A DNA stretch of 64,000 bases from Archivesica marissinica (taxonomy: Eukaryota; Mollusca; Bivalvia; Venerida; Vesicomyidae): assembly GCA_014843695.1 (NCBI GenBank), contig CM026387.1, positions 65,037,708 through 65,101,707 on the forward strand, given 5' to 3'. This document shows positions 22,508 to 32,954 of the stretch, piece after piece. A model generated the notes under the pieces. The model was given only the letters and a program-made list of their open reading frames with translations. It was not told where the DNA came from and searched no databases. Each line of letters opens with the position of its first letter. The stretch's first letter is position 1. Position numbers and translations under genes: made by a program.

Positions 22508-22775
22508 GTTCGATCCCCGTCTGACCCTAATAAAATTAAGTCTTTCAGATGGGACGTTAAACCGAGGTATCGTGTCGGTGCTGTACACCGTGCACGTAAA
22601 AGAACCAGAGGAGATTCTGGAATGTGTCTCTGTCTGTATCTTTGCACTATCCTCCAAAAATCTAAAATGACTAATCTCTTCAGTAGGCGTCGCTCATATG
22701 GGCAACCGGTAGCGACGATAAATAAACGTAAAACACACACACCGGTAGCGACGATAAATAAACGTAAAACACACA
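22508..22775 (+). mobile_element. SINE-C copy with duplicated 3' end
   Basis: Head-truncated at the B box GTTCGATCCCCGTCTGACC. The 3' terminal CGGTAGCGACGATAAATAAA then CGTAAAACACACAC occurs twice in tandem (ending near 22738 and 22775), a local duplication of about 36 bp at the tail. Confidence 0.92.
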
Positions 22776-22987
22776 CCTTTAAACGTAAATGTCAAAGACA
22801 TATGTATCCTTCACGTTCGTCTTGAATACCGTATGGGTGTGCTATAGAATGCATGAATGGTTGATGGTAAATAATTATGTGAAAGTTTGTGACTTATGGT
22901 TGCAGAAATGCTAAGCTACATACAGTTCGTATTACCTCGTATGCTGGGGGTGTAACAAAATATTTATTAATTTATTGCACATTACAG

Positions 22988-23090
22988 GGACACGTATTAT
23001 TGACCAAACCATTATCGTGTTGGCGAGTGTGGCAGTTACATTGCTGGTGGCCATTGTCGTGTATATTTACTGTCGACGTATTCACCAAAG
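22988..23090 (+). CDS. EMI-EGF-TM protein, transmembrane exon
   Basis: Acceptor TATTGCACATTACAG, donor CCAAAG|GTACGT. GG completes Gly with the preceding G. Then 33 codons start TRIIDQ and pass into an uncharged stretch of about 21 residues (TIIVLASVAVTLLVAIVVYI then Y), followed by CRRIHQ. The basic stop-transfer residues after the hydrophobic stretch place the EMI/EGF part outside the cell and the next exon in the cytoplasm. A SINE-A begins only 14 bp after the donor. Confidence 0.88.
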
Positions 23091-23103
23091 GTACGTTTGT
23101 GAA

Positions 23104-24320
23104 ATCTGTTCAATTAGCTCAGTGGTTCGCATGTTCGCCAATGCAATCAGTGTTCGATCCTCGACCTATATAAGCATGTGAAACGGTACGCGGTCTCCAG
23201 ACCGGAGATCCTTGACCATTTTAAGCATGTGAAACGGTACGCGGACTCCAGATCGGAGATCCTCGACCATTTTAAGCATGTGAAACGGTATGCGGTCTCC
23301 AGATCGGAGATCCTTGACCTTTTTAAGCATGTGAAACGGTATGCGGTCTCCAGATCGGAGATCCTCGACCATTTTAAGCATGTGAAACGGTACGCGGTCT
23401 CCAGACCGGAGATCCTTGACTTTTTAAGCATGTGAAACGGTACGCGGTCTCCAGATCGGAGATCCTTGACCTTTTAAGCATGTGAAACGGAACGCAGTCT
23501 CCAGACCGGAGATCCTTGACCTTTTTAAGCATGTGAAACGGTACGCGGTCTCCAGATCGGAGGTCCTCGACTTTTTTAAGCATGTGAAACGGAACGCGGT
23601 CTCCACACCGGAGATCCTTGACCTTTTTAAGCATGTGAATGGAACGCGGTCTCCAGACCGGAGATCCTTGACCTTTTTAAGCATGTGAAACGGTACGCGG
23701 TCTCCAGACCGGAGTTCCTTGACCTTTTTAAGCATGTGAAACGGAACGCGTCTCCAGACCGGAGATCCTTGACCTTTTTAAGCATGTGAAACGGAACGCG
23801 GTCTCCAGACCGGAGGTCCTTGACCTTTTTAAGCATGTGAAACGGTACGCGGTCTCCAGATCGGAGTTCCTCGACTTTTTTAAGCATGTGAAACGGTACG
23901 CGGTCTCCAGACCGGAGATCCTTGACTTTTTTAAGCATGTGAAACGGAACGCGGTCTCCAGATCGGAGTTCCTCGACTTTTTTAAGCATGTGAAACGGTA
24001 CGCAGTCTCCAGACCGGAGATCCTTGACCTTTTTAAGCATGTGAAACGGAACGCGGTCTCCAGATCGGAGATCCTTGACCTTTTTAAGCATGTGAAACGG
24101 AACGCGGTCTCCAGACCGGAGATCCTTGACCTTTTTAAGCATGTGAAACGGTACGCGGTCTCCAGATCGGAGTTCCTCGACTTTTTTAAGCACGTGAAAC
24201 GGTACGCGGTCTCCAGATCGGAGAGGCTAGTTTTCTCCGGGTAGAGTAATTTCCTCCAATGAACGAGGGCGATTAATGCAAGATGCTAAACACTTGTCCA
24301 TACGCTAATATTTGATAAAA
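23104..24320 (+). mobile_element. SINE-A split by an internal minisatellite
   Basis: Left remnant: CAATTAGCTCAGTGGTTCGC, then CAATGCAATCAGTGTTCGATCC, i.e. a SINE-A head. Right remnant: TTTTCTCCGGGTAGAGTAAT, then AACGAGGGCGATTAATGCAA, then GATGCTAAACACTTG, i.e. the SINE-A body and tail in the right order. Between them the segment corresponding to GTATGTGAGATGGTACGGTG then GTCGCCAGATCGGA has been amplified into a roughly 1-kb array. Confidence 0.8.
23170..24225. repeat. ~51-52-bp minisatellite derived from SINE-A
   Basis: About 20 units of AAGCATGTGAAACGGTACGC, then GGTCTCCAGACCGGAGATCC, then TTGACCTTTTT. Variant sites (TACGC/AACGC, GACC/GATC, GATCC/GTTCC) are mixed along the array. It carries the small palindrome CTCCAGACCGGAG. 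Confidence 0.95.
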
Positions 24321-24346
24321 GAGCACAAGCTCGATTTCACACGACC

Positions 24347-24545
24347 AGCCTGAAATGTCATCCTCAAGGCCACGGGGTATGGCTTATTCGAAATGCCATC
24401 CTCAAAGCCACGGGGTATAGCTTATTCGAAATGTCATCCTCAGGGCCACGGGGTATGGCTTATTCGAAATGTCAACCTCAAGGCAACGGGCTATGGCTTA
24501 TTCGAAATGTCATCCTCAAGGCCACGGCTTATTCGAAATGTCATA
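24347..24545. repeat. 38-bp minisatellite
   Basis: About five units of TCCTCAAGGCCACGGGGTAT then GGCTTATTCGAAATGTCA, the last ones shortened. Confidence 0.9.
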
Positions 24546-24629
24546 CGAGGTACTCCATTTCAACTATACGTCTATATTGCTTCGTTCATTTTCGAGTAAC
24601 AATCATACATTATTTACGGAATGGACACT

Positions 24630-26325
24630 TCCTGACCACAGCCCTCTACCTGACCACAGTCCTCTACCTGACCACAGTCCTCTACCTGACCACAGCCCTC
24701 TACCTGACCACAGTCCTCTACCTGACCACAGCCCTCTACCTGACCACAGTCCTCTACCAACAGTCCTCTACCTGACCACAGCCCTCTACCTGACCACAGC
24801 CCTCTACCTGACCACAGCCCTCTACCTGACCACAGTCCTCTACCTGACCACAGCCCTCTACCTGACCACAGTCCTCTACCTGACCACAGTCCTCTACCTG
24901 ACCACATCCTCTACCTGACCACAGTCCTCTACCTGACCACATCCCTCTACCTGACCACAGTCCTCTACCTGACCACAGTCCTCTACCTGACACAGCCCTC
25001 TACCTGACCACAGCCCTCTACCTGACACAGCCCTCTACCTGACCACAGCCCTCTACCTGACCACAGTCCTCTACCTGACCACAGTCCTCTACCTGACCAC
25101 AGCCCTCTACCTGACCACAGCCCTCTACCTGACCACAGTCCTCTACCTGACCACAGTCCTCTACCTGACCACAGTCCTCTACGTGACCACACCTCTACCT
25201 GACCACAGCCCTCTACCTGACCACAGCCCTCTACCTGACCACAGCCCTCTACCTGACCACAGTCCTCTACCTGACCACAGTCCTCTACCTGACCACAGTC
25301 CTCTACCTGACCACATCCCTCTACCTGACCACAGCCCTCTACCTGACCACAGCCCTCTACCTGACCACAGCCCTCTACCTGACCACAGCCCTCTACCTGA
25401 CCACAGTCCTCTACCTGACCACAGCCCTCTACCTGACCACAGTCCTCTACCTGACCACATCCCTCTACGTGACAACATCCCTCTACCTGACCACAGTCCT
25501 CTACCTGACCACAGCCCTCTACCTGACCACAGCCCTCTACCTGACCACAGCCCTCTACCTGACCACAGCCCTCTACCTGACCACATCCCTCTACCTGACC
25601 ACAGTCCTCTACTGACCACAGTCCTCTACCTGACCACAGCCCTCTACCTGACCACAGCCCTCTACCTGACCACAGTCCTCTACCTGACCACAGTCCTCTA
25701 CCTGACCACAGTCCTCTACCTGACCACTGACCTCTACCTGACCACAGCCCTCTACCTGACCACAGCCCTCTACCTGATCACAGCCCTCTACCTGACCACA
25801 GCCCTCTACCTGATCACAGTCCTCTACCTGATCACAGCCCTCTACCTGATCACAGCCCTCTACCTGACCACAGCCCTCTACCTGACCACAGTCCTATACC
25901 TGATCACAGCCCTCTACCTGACCACAACCCTCTACCTGACCACAGCCATCTAGGTGACCACAGTCCTCTACCTGATCACAGCCCTCTACGTGACCACAGT
26001 CCTCTACCTGACCACAGCCCTCTACCTGACCACAGCCCTCTACCTGACCACAGCCCTCTACCTGACCACAGCCCTCTACCTGACCACAGCCCTCTACCTG
26101 ACCACAGCCCTCTACGTGACCACAGCCCTCTACCTGACCACAGTACTCTACCTGACCACAGCCCTCTACCTGACCACAGCCCTCTACATGATCACAGTCC
26201 TCTACCTGGCCACCTCAACCTGACCACAGCCCTCTACCTGATCACAGCCCTCTACCTGATCACAGCCCTCTACCTGACAATAGCCCTCTACCTGACCACA
26301 GCCCTCTACCTGACCACAGCCCTGA
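24630..26325. repeat. 18-bp minisatellite
   Basis: About 94 units of CCTGACCACAGTCCTCTA with C/T at the AGYCC position and scattered GATCACAG variants that become common after about 25770. The period is divisible by 3, so long repetitive frames (PLPDHS and LYLTTA type) are artefacts. Confidence 0.97.
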
Positions 26326-26339
26326 TAAACGCAGCCTAA

Positions 26340-27352
26340 AACAATAACACACTTCCTAGTGGCGGGTGCTAACAATAACTCGCATTGCCTCACGACGCCC
26401 GTTAACAATAACCTCCATTCCTATTTACAGGCATTAACAATAACCTCAATTCCTAACAGTAGGTGTTAACAATAACCTCAATTCCTAACAGTAGGTGTTA
26501 ACAATAACCTCAATTCCTAACAGTAGGTGTTAACAATAACCTCAATTCCTAACAGTAGGTGTTAACAATAACCTCCATTCCTAATTACAAGTGTTAACAA
26601 TAACCTCTATTCCTATCAGTAGGTGTTAACAATAACCTCCATTCCCAATGGTAGGTGTTAACAATAACCTCCATTCCTAACGGTAGGTGTTAACAATAAC
26701 CTACATTCCCAATGGTAGGTGTTAACAATAACCTACATTCCTAATGGTAGGTGTTAACAATAACCTCCATTCCTAACGGTAGGTGTTAACAATAACCTCC
26801 ATTCCTAACGGTAGGTGTTAACAATAACCTCCATTCCTAACAGTAGGTGTTAACAATAACCTCCATTCCCAATGGTAGGTGTTAACAATAACCTCCATTC
26901 CTAACGGTAGGTGTTAACAATAACCTCAATTCCTAACAGTAGGTGTTAACAATAACCTCCATTCCTAATTACAAGTGTTAACAATAACCTCCATTCCTAA
27001 CAGTAGGTGTTAACAATAACCTCCATTCCTAATTACAAGTGTTAACAATAACCTCCATTCCTAACAGTAGGTGTTAACAATAACCTCCATTCCTAACAGT
27101 AGGTGTTAACAATAACCTCCATTCCTAATGGTAGGTGTTAACAATAACCTCCATTCCTAATGGTAGGTGTTAACAATAACCTCAATTCCCAATGGTAGGT
27201 GTTAACAATAACCTCCATTCCTAATGGTAGGTGTTAACAATAACCTCCATTCCCAATGGTAGGTGTTAACAATAACCTCCATTCCCAATGGAAAGTGTTA
27301 ACAATAACCTCAATTCCTAATGGTAGGTGTTAACAATAACCTCAATTCCTAA
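26340..27352. repeat. 32-bp minisatellite
   Basis: About 31 units of GTTAACAATAACCTCCATTC then CTAATGGTAGGT, with CAGTA, CGGTA and TTACAAG variants. It contains a HpaI-type palindrome GTTAAC in each unit. It ends just before a SINE-A. Confidence 0.97.
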
Positions 27353-27372
27353 AGTCAGAGGTAAATAAACAT

Positions 27373-27625
27373 TGGCTGTCCGATTAGCGCAGTGGTTAGC
27401 GCGCTCGCTTCTCACCAATGCAACCAGGTTTTGATCCTCGGACCGGGAAGTATGTGAGATGGTACGGTGGTCGCCAGATCGGACAGGTGGATTTTCCCCG
27501 GGTACTCCGGTTTCCTCCCACACGAATGACCACATTTACGCTTTCATCTGCGCCAACGAGAGTTATTAATATAAGTTGTTAAAACTTCCTTCGCAATCGT
27601 TGTAAAATAAATAAAGTTTAAAGCT
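27373..27625 (+). mobile_element. SINE-A copy, full length with target-site duplication
   Basis: Complete head (TGGCTGTCCGATTAGCGCAG), body and tail. It is flanked by an 11-bp direct repeat TAAATAAACAT (27362-27372 and 27626-27636), the expected footprint of LINE-type retroposition. Confidence 0.95.
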
Positions 27626-27786
27626 TAAATAAACATCAAACTTTTTAAATAAAAGAAAACCCTGAAAATATATGTTTGTGAAATGTGAAAATATATTGTA
27701 GTCTAATACAGTCAAATACCATATGGTATAACTGCATGTGTGCTTCTTCTATCATTGAAGACGGCTTCCAATATTTATGTTTCCAG

Positions 27787-27928
27787 ACCAAATAGAACAG
27801 AGGTGGTTCGACTGAAGCGGCTGGATTCAATGTCAAAAGAACAACTACTACACAATGACGGTCATGCTAGTGAGATACCAGAAAGCAACGCTGACGAGAA
27901 AACACCAACCGCACCTCTTGAAGATTAA
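27787..27928 (+). CDS. EMI-EGF-TM protein, cytoplasmic-tail terminal exon
   Basis: Acceptor ATATTTATGTTTCCAG. A completes Arg with AG of the previous exon. Then 46 codons run from PNRTEVVRLKRLDSMSKEQL to TPTAPLED and TAA. The tail is about 52 residues long, hydrophilic, basic near the membrane and acidic at the end. It has no ITAM, NPxY or kinase domain, so any signalling would need a partner. All exon junctions from 14746 to here are phase-consistent and give 193 contiguous residues. Confidence 0.85.
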
Positions 27929-28018
27929 CTTATCAAAGTGCATTCAATTCGCATCTGTAATGTCAGATATTCTAACATGGCAAACTAGTACTGGACTGTC
28001 ACTGGATTCGGGTCGGAT

Positions 28019-28190
28019 TGTTATGTTATATTTCGAGTTTTACGCCTGCATTAGCACCATTTTGGGCTATATCGCCGGCGGGTAGTTTACCTAACAACAC
28101 CTTTCCTAGGCAGGCTCCAGCGGTTAACCAGTACTTGGGTGCACCAACCTCCGTAAGAAACTGCCAACTTGATTGGTGGGATTGTAAAAA
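28019..28190 (-). mobile_element. SINE-E copy, 3' part
   Basis: Contains TTTACGCCTGCATTAGCACC, CTTTCCTAGGCAGGCTCCAG, then CGGTTAACCAGTACTTGGGT and CCGTAAGAAACTGCCAACTT, the body shared with 29773-30021. The tRNA-like head is missing. Confidence 0.85.
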
Positions 28191-28792
28191 TTGTTCATGT
28201 GTACACATCTATTGAATGGGTATTTGGGCGTTTCAATGTTTGATGGACCAATTTCATTTTAACAAAATACAGAAGATCATTGTGTTAGTACACTGAGTTA
28301 GGTACATGTTATAGTTTAGGTAAGGCAACACTACACACTGCAACCTTCGTTGTTTTTCAGAAAAGTTTGGTAGCGGGTCGCCCGACGATAATTTGCGACA
28401 AAATAATTTAAATATAGCACCATCAACATACATTATGGAAGTTTCTAAAGGCATTCAGGGGCCATAACTCATGGTTTTACAAATGTACTGCAATCCAAAC
28501 TTAAACTTGCATGTGGTGCATAGTAAAACGGCAATACAGTTGTGCAAAGTAGCATCGGTTACAATAAACGACAGACATCTATCACCACTGGTACACACAT
28601 ATTAACCACTAGACGGATATGAAACAGTTTCTACACGCCTTCGATTCAACAGTAGGAACAATAAATAAACAATGAAAATAAGTTTTGAAATGGGGATAAA
28701 AATAATTCATGGGAAAGTGGTCCAACTGACTTAGTGCTTGTAATTACTTGTGGGAGTCGCAGATCAAAAACAAATCATAATTCACTTGTGGA
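28191..28792. other. Probable 3' flank/UTR of EMI gene, unassigned
   Basis: No element was recognised. Candidate AATAAA signals for the EMI gene lie at 28563-28568 and 28660-28665. The true 3' end cannot be fixed from sequence alone. Confidence 0.35.
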
Positions 28793-29027
28793 AGTCGTGA
28801 TAGCGTAGTGGATGCACATTCGTTTCAGGTGTGAAAGGTCCAGAGTTCGAGCCCCACGCTGGAGCCGCTACGATTGTGCCCTTAGGCAAGGCATTTAATT
28901 TCCACATTGCCTCTTCTCTCTCCATTGTGGCGATGGATTCCATCAGGAATGAGATCTCGAGAGTGATTAATATAAGTTGTAAGAACTTGTTTCGCAATCG
29001 AGCTAAAATAAATTTGTATAAACTAAA
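28793..29027 (+). mobile_element. SINE-B copy, full length
   Basis: Head AGTCGTGATAGCGTAGTGGA, B box GAGTTCGAGCCCC, core GATGGATTCCATCAGGAATG, and tail GTTTCGCAATCGAGCTAAAA followed by TAAATTTGTATAAACTAA. Confidence 0.93.
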
Positions 29028-29555
29028 TCATAATTCCACATATACTCGTTTTTAAGTTTATTAACATATGAAAATATATTAAACATTAAATATATTAATT
29101 TTGTCCTCGGATATCACACTGGGAAACTAATAATTAACACAGATGATGGTAGAAGGTAACAGTTTGCAATATTCCCCAGATTAACCATGTTTATACACCT
29201 AATCTGAGATTCTGTGCACAGTTGGATAAACTCAATACATACAAGATATTTGTTTCGTTAGTTGAACGATCAAATTATATTTCACTGAATGAACGTTGAA
29301 CGCAATATTATCATGATTGACACCAGCGACGAGTGAAAATAATAACTTTCTATGTTCATGAGCAAAATGTATAGTTTGATCATTCACTTGAACAGATTTC
29401 ATTTTAGGCCGAAAATTGTTTCTATGATAGAAAACGATTCAACCGTGCGCTAAATGATGCAAGAACGTCGCGCTTAGATTACAGTGGCTAGGAACAACAA
29501 GCGTTAAACCAGTGAGCAATACATTACATTATTCCACTGCAATAACACATTTTAA
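29028..29555. other. Intergenic, unassigned
   Basis: AT-rich intergenic sequence. Nothing recognised. Confidence 0.4.
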
Positions 29556-29730
29556 TGTGAGATGGTACGGTGGCTGCCAGATCAGACAGGTGGGTTTTCT
29601 CCGGGTACTCCGGTTTCCTCCCACACGAATGACCACATTTACGCTTTCATCCGCGCCAACGAGAGTGATTAATATAAGTTGTTAAAACTTGCTTCACAAT
29701 CGTTGTAAAATAAATAAAGTTTTAAAAAAC
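29556..29730 (+). mobile_element. SINE-A copy, 5' truncated
   Basis: Starts inside the body (TGTGAGATGGTACGGTGGCT) and runs to CGTTGTAAAATAAATAAAGT. It lacks the tRNA-like head. Confidence 0.9.
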
Positions 29731-29772
29731 ACATTTTATTTCACTGATAAATTTCTATATTTCATTGGAAAG

Positions 29773-30021
29773 CTTATGTTATGTTATATTTCGGGTTTTA
29801 CGCCTGCATCAGCACTATTTTGCCGGCGGGCAGTTTACCTAACAACACCTTTCCTGGGCAGGCTCCAGCGGTTAACCAGTACTTGGGTGCACCAACCTCC
29901 ATAAGAAACTGCCAACTTTTTCATATAAATGAGACACGGTCTGAGCAGGGCTCAAACCCGTGACCATCACAGATGATAGGTTACAGTGGTATACCGTAAC
30001 CACTCGACCAAGGAGGCGGAC
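29773..30021 (-). mobile_element. SINE-E copy, full length with target-site duplication
   Basis: A 249-bp element flanked by the 12-bp direct repeat TTCATTGGAAAG (29761-29772 and 30022-30033). On the minus strand it begins TCCGCCTCCTTGGTCGAGTG then GTTACGG, a tRNA-Leu/Ser-like A box, with a B box GGGTTTGAGCCC. The body includes AGTTGGCAGTTTCTTATGGA and CTGGAGCCTGCCCAGG. Confidence 0.92.
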
Positions 30022-30138
30022 TTCATTGGAAAGAATGAAATAAAACTCTCTATACATATATAATGCATACAGAATTTGCTATACATGTACATGTATTATT
30101 AAAACATCTGTAGTGTTTAGAACACAATATATGTATGT

Positions 30139-30362
30139 ATTACACACCGTCATGTCGATTACTGATTACACATAGTGGAATAGCGTGTAAATTATTCTAT
30201 GCGCACACCCTGTATACACCCTTACAGTAGATACATGAATAACTTCAATTACACACCATCATGTCGATTACTGATTACACATAGTGGAATAGCGTGTAAA
30301 TTATTCTATGTGCACACCCTGTATACACCCTTACAGCAGATACATGAATAACTTCAATTAGT
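30139..30362. repeat. ~112-bp tandem duplication
   Basis: Two nearly identical direct copies beginning TTACACACC(G/A)TCATGTCGA and ending GATACATGAATAACTTCAAT, with only a few differences. It is a recent local duplication. Confidence 0.9.
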
Positions 30363-30599
30363 CTCACAAGAAACACTCCTACCAACCTGTCATATTGCAC
30401 ACCTTCCCAAGTCAACGAATGGGGTCTGGCTAACTGGTCCCAAAATAATTCTCTATTTTAGTGGTGAGGTGCTATGGAATAGATACAGGCACCGTGTTAC
30501 ATGATTTACTCGACTGTACAGAGCCGGGCACAAGTTTGCGCAACGGAACACATGGCATTTACCTCAATAATATCTCCAGACCACAAACAACCACCACCA

Positions 30600-30800
30600 C
30601 TCTATATTTGTGACTGACACCACTCTACACTTGTGTCTGATACCACTTTGTATTCATGTCTGACACCACTTTGTATTCATGTCTGACACCACTTTGTATT
30701 CATGTCTGATACCACTTTGTATTCATGTCTGACACCACTTTGTATTCATGTCTGACACCACTTTGTATTCATGTCTGACATCACTTCATACTGGCGTCTT
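30600..30800. repeat. 24-bp minisatellite
   Basis: About eight units of TTCATGTCTGACACCACTTT then GTAT, with diverged units at both ends. Confidence 0.9.
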
Positions 30801-30919
30801 GACACCAGTTTAAACAGATCACAGAAACGACACAGAACAATAAGCATCTTAGATAATTCAGTTGCCCATATACTTTGTCGGTGCTGACTCAAAACAAAAA
30901 CTATCGAACAGAACACTGT

Positions 30920-31198
30920 CAGGGATCATTCTAGAGGGCGATGTGGGTGAAATAGTCGCCCTAGGGACCCTGACTTCGCCCTCTGGGGGCCCCACTTCTT
31001 CTTCAAAAAAAAATGTTGTCTAGTAAATAAGATACACTGGCCCATTATAAAGCGCTCCTTCTATTCAAATGTTGTATTTAATGGTTGTACTGTGCATTTT
31101 AACCCTATTTTGCAGAAGTATATTAAAGAACACCATTTAAGGAAGCGATCACGCGCTTTCTCACTTCTCCCAAAAATTCTGACCTAGAATGAACCCTG
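30920..31198. mobile_element. hAT-like MITE in FIG4 3' region
   Basis: A 279-bp element with inverted ends CAGGGATCATTCTAG and CTAGAATGAACCCTG (one mismatch), bordered by a 5-bp direct repeat ACTGT (30915-30919, 31199-31203). CAGGG-type ends suggest hAT, although hAT duplications are normally 8 bp, so the superfamily is uncertain. It lies 72 bp beyond the FIG4 stop codon and carries the only nearby minus-strand ATTAAA (31077-31082). Confidence 0.7.
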
Positions 31199-31269
31199 AC
31201 TGTACTCATGTCTGACACGTTCGAGAACTGTCCGATATTACAGTCATATAAAACGTACTATCGGTATAT

Positions 31270-31444
31270 TCACATATATAACTGCCTCACATATTTTCTG
31301 TACATTTCAGTATTAGCAGCTGTTGGTTTTGTAGCACCCAGCTTGCCACATTTCACATACTGAATGTATAAATCCAGAGACCTCTTGCTTATTGTTGGCT
31401 CCTCTATGCGGTATACATCACTTTGATACTCTCCCAGCGGCTGT
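31270..31444 (-). CDS. FIG4: FIG4 phosphoinositide phosphatase, terminal exon
   Basis: Last coding exon on the minus strand. The acceptor is CCAAGTACGTGTATTTCAG. A completes Arg with the AG of exon 37715-37963. Then 57 codons run from QPLGEYQSDVYRIEEPTISK to the C terminus EMYRKYVRQLYM and TGA. The end matches the conserved FIG4 C terminus (human ends MYREYIRNRYL, as I recall it), and a PLG...MYR pattern is shared. FIG4 turns over PI(3,5)P2 and scaffolds PIKfyve-VAC14 on endolysosomes. The C-terminal tail contributes to complex assembly. Confidence 0.85.
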
Positions 31445-31484
31445 CTGAAATACACGTACTTGGTGTAGAAGACCCAAAAGCATT

Positions 31485-31700
31485 TTGAAAAGGGTACAGC
31501 GAGCAGCGATGATGCGAGAAATAGCTAGGGAGGTGCAGGTTCATGCTCCCCCTGAAATGGTTGCTAGGTTTCATACACTGCAATCTGGACTATTCAGGTC
31601 TCCAATCTCAAAACTCAGTCTGAAGCGTCTGATTGGTTCAGCTGACAGTAACACTCGAGGCTTGGACTGCTTTCAGAAGATTTATAAGAGGACAAATAAA
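31485..31700 (+). other. Open reading segment of unknown origin in FIG4 last intron
   Basis: Plus-strand open frame encoding KRVQRAAMMREIAREVQVHA, then PPEMVARFHTLQSGLFRSPI and SKLSLKRLIGSADSNTRGLD. Its composition is protein-like rather than repeat-like. It has no recognised splice sites or start codon and runs into a SINE-C. It could be a fragment of a transposon or an exon of an antisense gene. I do not recognise it. Confidence 0.3.
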
Positions 31701-31760
31701 ATACATTTATTTCATCTCCGTTGGTATCGTTTATTAAGAATTCTGGACATTCTGTTTCGT

Positions 31761-31998
31761 GTGTGTGTTTTACGTTTATTTATCGTCGCTATCGGTTGCC
31801 CATATGAGCGACATCTCCTGAAGAGATTAGTCATTTTAGATTTTGGAGGCTAGTGCAATGATACAGACAGAGACCCGTTCCAGAATCTCCTCTGGTTCTT
31901 TTGCGTGCACGTTGTAAAGCACCGAAAGAGACCTCGGTTTAATGTCCCATCTGAAAGACTGTTAATTTTATTAGGGTCAGACGGGGGATCGAAGCTAC
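31761..31998 (-). mobile_element. SINE-C copy, head truncated
   Basis: Reverse orientation, from GTGTGTTTTACGTTTATTTA to the B-box region GGGTCAGACGGGGGATCGAA. The A-box half of the head is missing. Confidence 0.92.
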
Positions 31999-32316
31999 TA
32001 TCCCGAATGTAACTAACCCTCAGTCCAGGGCAGTTGAGTGCATAATGCTAACACATGTAGATAAAGGGATTACCTAATCACCAATGTGATTCACCTAATC
32101 ACCAAACACTGACCAAGTTGATTGACAGCACTGTATATATGGCTTATCAACAGTATGGAGACAAGATGAGTAATCTGCCACTTCCATGGTGGGTTAAGTA
32201 AAGGAACTGGCACAGAAATGAATGCAATGCCAGGCAACAGAAGCTGTATGCATTTATTTATAAACTTTATCTACTTTACAATAATTGCGAAATAAGCTTA
32301 TCATTTATAGAGTAAC
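31999..32316. other. FIG4 intron, unassigned
   Basis: Intronic sequence with a short local repeat (CACCTAATCACCAA). Nothing else recognised. Confidence 0.4.
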
Positions 32317-32500
32317 TTAACCCACTCAACACCAAGTAACGGACATGGACTGGTCCATGATATTCTTAGACCAATAAATTAATAAGAAAATTTCATTTGG
32401 ACCAGTTCATTTATCAAAATGGGTAATTTTGTCTAAAAATAGTAAAATTACTGGCAAAAAGTGCAGATCCTGATGAGCCGGCTCATTACGGGTCAAATTA
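32317..32500 (+). mobile_element. piggyBac-like MITE, broken copy
   Basis: Begins TTAACCCACTCAACACCAAG and follows the intact copy at 38160-38400 through GTAATTTTGTCTAAAAATAG and AAAGTGCAGATCCTGATGAG. It then diverges around 32490 without reaching the other end. Confidence 0.75.
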
Positions 32501-32954
32501 CACTACTGATAATGCTTACATTTCTGGGTCATCCGGTAGTACCAGTGATGTTCTTGCAACATCTGGTGCTTCTTTTGTTGCAGTACCAAGTCGTACATAT
32601 CTACAATTTGAGAACATATTATTTTTTCAATGTTGAGGCCCATTGCGAGTTTATTTTCCATAACTACACAATTTCATTCATAACTATATACTTACATATA
32701 TTCTAATTATGAAATGAATTCATGTTAAATATGAAACAGTAAATAAAGATATTTAAAGCAACATTGTCAAGCAATCTTTTAAAACAATTATAATTTAAAG
32801 CGAGCGCCTCGACAATAGATGGTAAACATATACATGTAACAAAATAATTCTAGGGTATACAGAATAATAAATCATACATTATAATACAGTAAATAATGTT
32901 GAATATAATTATGTTAAACAAGCGATAAAAATTTGCAAAAAGCAAATAAAATAC

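Noticed and set aside
24614..26223. Repetitive proteins of PLPDHS or LWSGRG type
   Set aside because: The 18-bp array keeps multiple frames open on both strands. No gene signals.
32461..32640. Frame ADPDEPAHYGSNYTTDNAYI.. as a piggyBac transposase piece
   Set aside because: It starts in the MITE interior and does not show the piggyBac catalytic region. Homology cannot be judged without a search.
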